Shown here: positions 5,325 to 6,920 of the stretch, one piece after another
Numbering within the stretch: position 1 is the first letter of the stretch
Layout of the letters: the number at the start of each line of letters is the position of its first letter
Assembly: GCA_022563075.1 (NCBI GenBank)
Contig: JADFOC010000142.1
Location: forward strand, 1 to 6,920
Direction: 5' to 3'
DNA: 6,920 nucleotides
Origin: Pseudomonadota bacterium
GTDB taxonomy: Bacteria > Pseudomonadota > Gammaproteobacteria > Pseudomonadales > Pseudohongiellaceae
Translations under genes and position numbers: made by a program
The notes under the pieces: model-generated
The model's input: only the letters and a program-made list of their open reading frames with translations
Told to the model about the DNA's origin: nothing
Database searches by the model: none

Positions 5325-5836
5325 CTGCTAACTGGCAGATTTCAGCGATTTACCGAGCACCCAAAGGTGCTTCGATAGGGGCGTTGGCTGCAGCTATACG
5401 GCTAATATCGGCCGCGTATTAAAAACCAACAGTCCCTCTATTACAAGATCGGATAAGCACTGATTTCCTTACTTTAACCCTTTGTAGTCGTACTCGTCTC
5501 AATTGTCGAGGAAATCTGCTTAATCTAAGCTTAATCCTTGTTTTTTCGAAGGTTTGTGTACGGCATCACATTCTTGCAATGCTGTGTTTCCAATTAAGTG
5601 TAGCAGCAACTTTTCGTTAGTTAAGGCGAATAGTGGAAGTCCGGGGTAACTCATGCAATGGTCGGCGGCATGCCTTAAAATGCGATGCAAAGCGATGATT
5701 CCGACACCGGTAATTTTCGGCAACAGGGCAATCAGACACAAGTGAAAGCAATACGAGAGCTCGGATCCAACCAGTCGAACATGGCCATTAATCCGTCTGG
5801 CATTTCTCAATTCCGGGTCAGTCGGGGGATTGATCG
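5325..5836. other. Gene-poor stretch of about 500 bases
   Basis: No convincing gene is present. A minus-strand frame at 5810-5520 encodes 96 residues (containing LIALLPKITGVGIIALHRIL and LLHLIGNTALQECD) but starts with TTG, lacks a ribosome binding site and matches no family I know. It could be a decayed gene. Base composition is mixed, with AT-rich pieces around 5420-5540. A small hairpin lies at 5356-5371. The last 30 bases hold the G-rich Shine-Dalgarno region of the glycosyltransferase gene; no clear promoter for that gene could be picked out. Confidence 0.35.
5356..5371. repeat. Short inverted repeat (hairpin) AGCACC-CAAA-GGTGCT
   Basis: A perfect six-base stem with a four-base loop lies just upstream of the small minus-strand gene. 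It is not followed by a T-run on either strand, so it does not look like an intrinsic terminator. It could be a regulatory site or chance. Confidence 0.35.
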
Positions 5837-6523
5837 GTGATGAAGCTAAGCCTGATCTTGCCGGTACTCAATGAATCGGCACGCATAGTCCAGCAGCTGC
5901 AGCGCTTGCAGTGCTTGCGCGAGCGCGGGCATGAGATTCTGGTGATCGACGGTGGCAGTCACGATGACACGGCAGAATTGGCTGCAGTGCATGCGGATCG
6001 GGTGGAGACCTGGACTGCTAGCCGCAGCGGCCAAATGAATCGAGGCGCGGAAATCGCCAGCGGTGAGCTGCTGCTGTTTCTCCATGTCGATACTGTGCTG
6101 CCGGATCATGCAGACCAGCTGATCGATTCGGCCTGTCAGGCCAGCCAGCGACAATGGGGCTGGTTTGATGTGCGGCTGAGCAACTCGTCATTCCCGTATC
6201 GGCTGATATCCAGGATGATGAATTGGCGGGCCCGACTCACTTCCATCTGCACCGGGGATCAGGCCATGTTCGTGGCGAAAGACTTATTTCACCGTCTGGG
6301 TGGATATCCCGCGATTCCACTGATGGAGGATATCGCGATGAGTAAATCCCTGAGACGCACTGGCAAACCCATCTGTATAGACAGTTTCGTGGTCACCTCA
6401 AGCCGGCGCTGGGAGCAATATGGGCTGCTAAACACGGTGTTGCTGATGTGGCGGCTGCGCTTGCTGTATTTAGTGGGGGTGAGTCCCGCGCGGCTGGCTA
6501 AGCAGTATTATCCCGATCGCTGA
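5837..6523 (+). CDS. Family 2 glycosyltransferase (rSAM/selenodomain-associated transferase 2 type, TIGR04283-like)
   Basis: This 228-residue cytoplasmic GT-A fold enzyme matches the small family 2 glycosyltransferases called transferase 2, rSAM/selenodomain-associated. The motifs are in order: SLILPVLNES (5-14), the nucleotide-binding VIDGGSHDDT (36-45), SRSGQMNRGAEIASGE (62-77), the metal-binding LHVDT (82-86), GDQAMFV (140-146), the acceptor-side PLMEDI (161-166), and the family's C-terminal signature VTSSRRWEQYG (186-196) followed by YLVGVSPARLAKQYYP (211-226). Such enzymes transfer a sugar from a nucleotide donor; the acceptor is not known. Two adjacent starts are possible, GTG 5837 and ATG 5840, both served by GGGGG at 5824-5828. 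An in-frame TGA at 5831-5833 excludes anything longer. The next gene, 17 bases downstream, belongs to the partner family normally found beside this one, so the two form an operon. Confidence 0.9.
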   Translation: MMKLSLILPVLNESARIVQQLQRLQCLRERGHEILVIDGGSHDDTAELAAVHADRVETWTASRSGQMNRGAEIASGELLLFLHVDTVLPDHADQLIDSACQASQRQWGWFDVRLSNSSFPYRLISRMMNWRARLTSICTGDQAMFVAKDLFHRLGGYPAIPLMEDIAMSKSLRRTGKPICIDSFVVTSSRRWEQYGLLNTVLLMWRLRLLYLVGVSPARLAKQYYPDR

Positions 6524-6540
6524 CGCCTGGATGTGCACTG

Positions 6541-6920
6541 ATGTCTCTCAAATTTCCACTGGCACGAATCGCTGTTTTCACCCGAGAACCGGTATTGGGC
6601 GAGGTTAAAACCCGTCTGCATGCCGCCATTGGTGCGCGACGGGCGTTGCATCTGCAGCGGGCAATGACCCGGCGCATAGTGGCCACCGTGGTCTCTTCTA
6701 AGCTGGCGGGCCTGGATTTGTGGGTTTCCTCGAAACCATCTCATGAATTCTTCTTATCTCTTTGTAATAAAAAGGATATATATAATCAGAATGGCGATAA
6801 TCTCGGCGCGAAGATGCGCTTTACCAGTCGCCAGACGCTGGCGCGAGCAGAGGTTGACACGCTACTGATAATCGGGACGGATTGCCCGGCGATGAGCCAT
6901 TCCTATCTTAATTCGGCACT
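6541..6920 (+). CDS. DUF2064 / rSAM-selenodomain-associated transferase 1 (TIGR04282-like), 5' part
   Basis: An open frame starts at ATG 6541, 17 bases after the glycosyltransferase stop, and runs through the end of the window without a stop (126 complete codons). It has the DUF2064 hallmarks: RIAVFTREPVLGEVKTRL (residues 9-26), which corresponds to the GT-A-like nucleotide-binding loop, QNGDNLGAKMRF (about 84-95) for the family's Q-x-GDLG-x-RM motif, and LLIIGTDCPAMS (110-121), the DxD-like site of the IG-DCP signature. This family is related to molybdopterin/sugar nucleotidyltransferases and commonly pairs with the preceding glycosyltransferase type. The Shine-Dalgarno sequence is weak (CTGGATG region), so expression may depend on coupling. 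The segment at about 6738-6795 (FFLSLCNKKDIYN) is strikingly AT-rich compared with the rest of the gene but stays in frame. The C-terminal third of the protein lies outside the window. Confidence 0.88.
   Translation, partial: MSLKFPLARIAVFTREPVLGEVKTRLHAAIGARRALHLQRAMTRRIVATVVSSKLAGLDLWVSSKPSHEFFLSLCNKKDIYNQNGDNLGAKMRFTSRQTLARAEVDTLLIIGTDCPAMSHSYLNSA

Overview
The window looks like chromosomal DNA from a proteobacterium, most likely a gammaproteobacterium. The reasons are a malonyl-CoA decarboxylase remnant, a VapBC pair of the enterobacterial-like type, a ToxR/CadC-style membrane-anchored winged-helix protein, and a pair of 'rSAM/selenodomain-associated' transferases. Most of it is moderately GC-rich with short unrelated genes, both orientations, broken genes and little operon structure, so it reads as an accessory or decaying region that meets a more regular operon at the right end.

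Left part (1-2260): an AT-rich brnT-brnA toxin-antitoxin operon lies next to a malonyl-CoA decarboxylase fragment that has lost its 5' end and its catalytic C-terminal half. The fragment stops about 50 bases from the end of a second toxin-antitoxin operon, vapB-vapC, on the minus strand. Both toxin-antitoxin operons have a readable promoter overlapped by a palindrome, which is the expected layout for autorepression.

Middle (2260-4430): a spacer with no recognisable gene is followed by a strong extended -10 element and a 440-residue protein. This protein has a cytoplasmic winged-helix domain, one transmembrane segment and a large C-terminal domain I cannot name. Next is a BlaI/MecI-type repressor gene broken by two mutually compensating frameshifts, the first in a run of six G.

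Right part (4430-6920): a minus-strand gene encodes two tandem AP2-like DNA-binding repeats and starts with TTG. A small minus-strand hypothetical gene follows, then about 500 bases without a convincing gene. The window ends in a plus-strand operon: a family 2 glycosyltransferase (transferase 2, rSAM/selenodomain-associated type) and the start of a DUF2064 / transferase 1 gene that runs off the end. Genes of these two families often sit together with radical SAM enzymes, including arsenosugar-type clusters, so the next genes to the right would be informative.

I did not find a CRISPR array, tRNA, rRNA, a recognisable transposase or a convincing integron attC site. The strongest candidates for novelty are the C-terminal domain of the membrane-anchored winged-helix protein and the two-repeat AP2-like protein.
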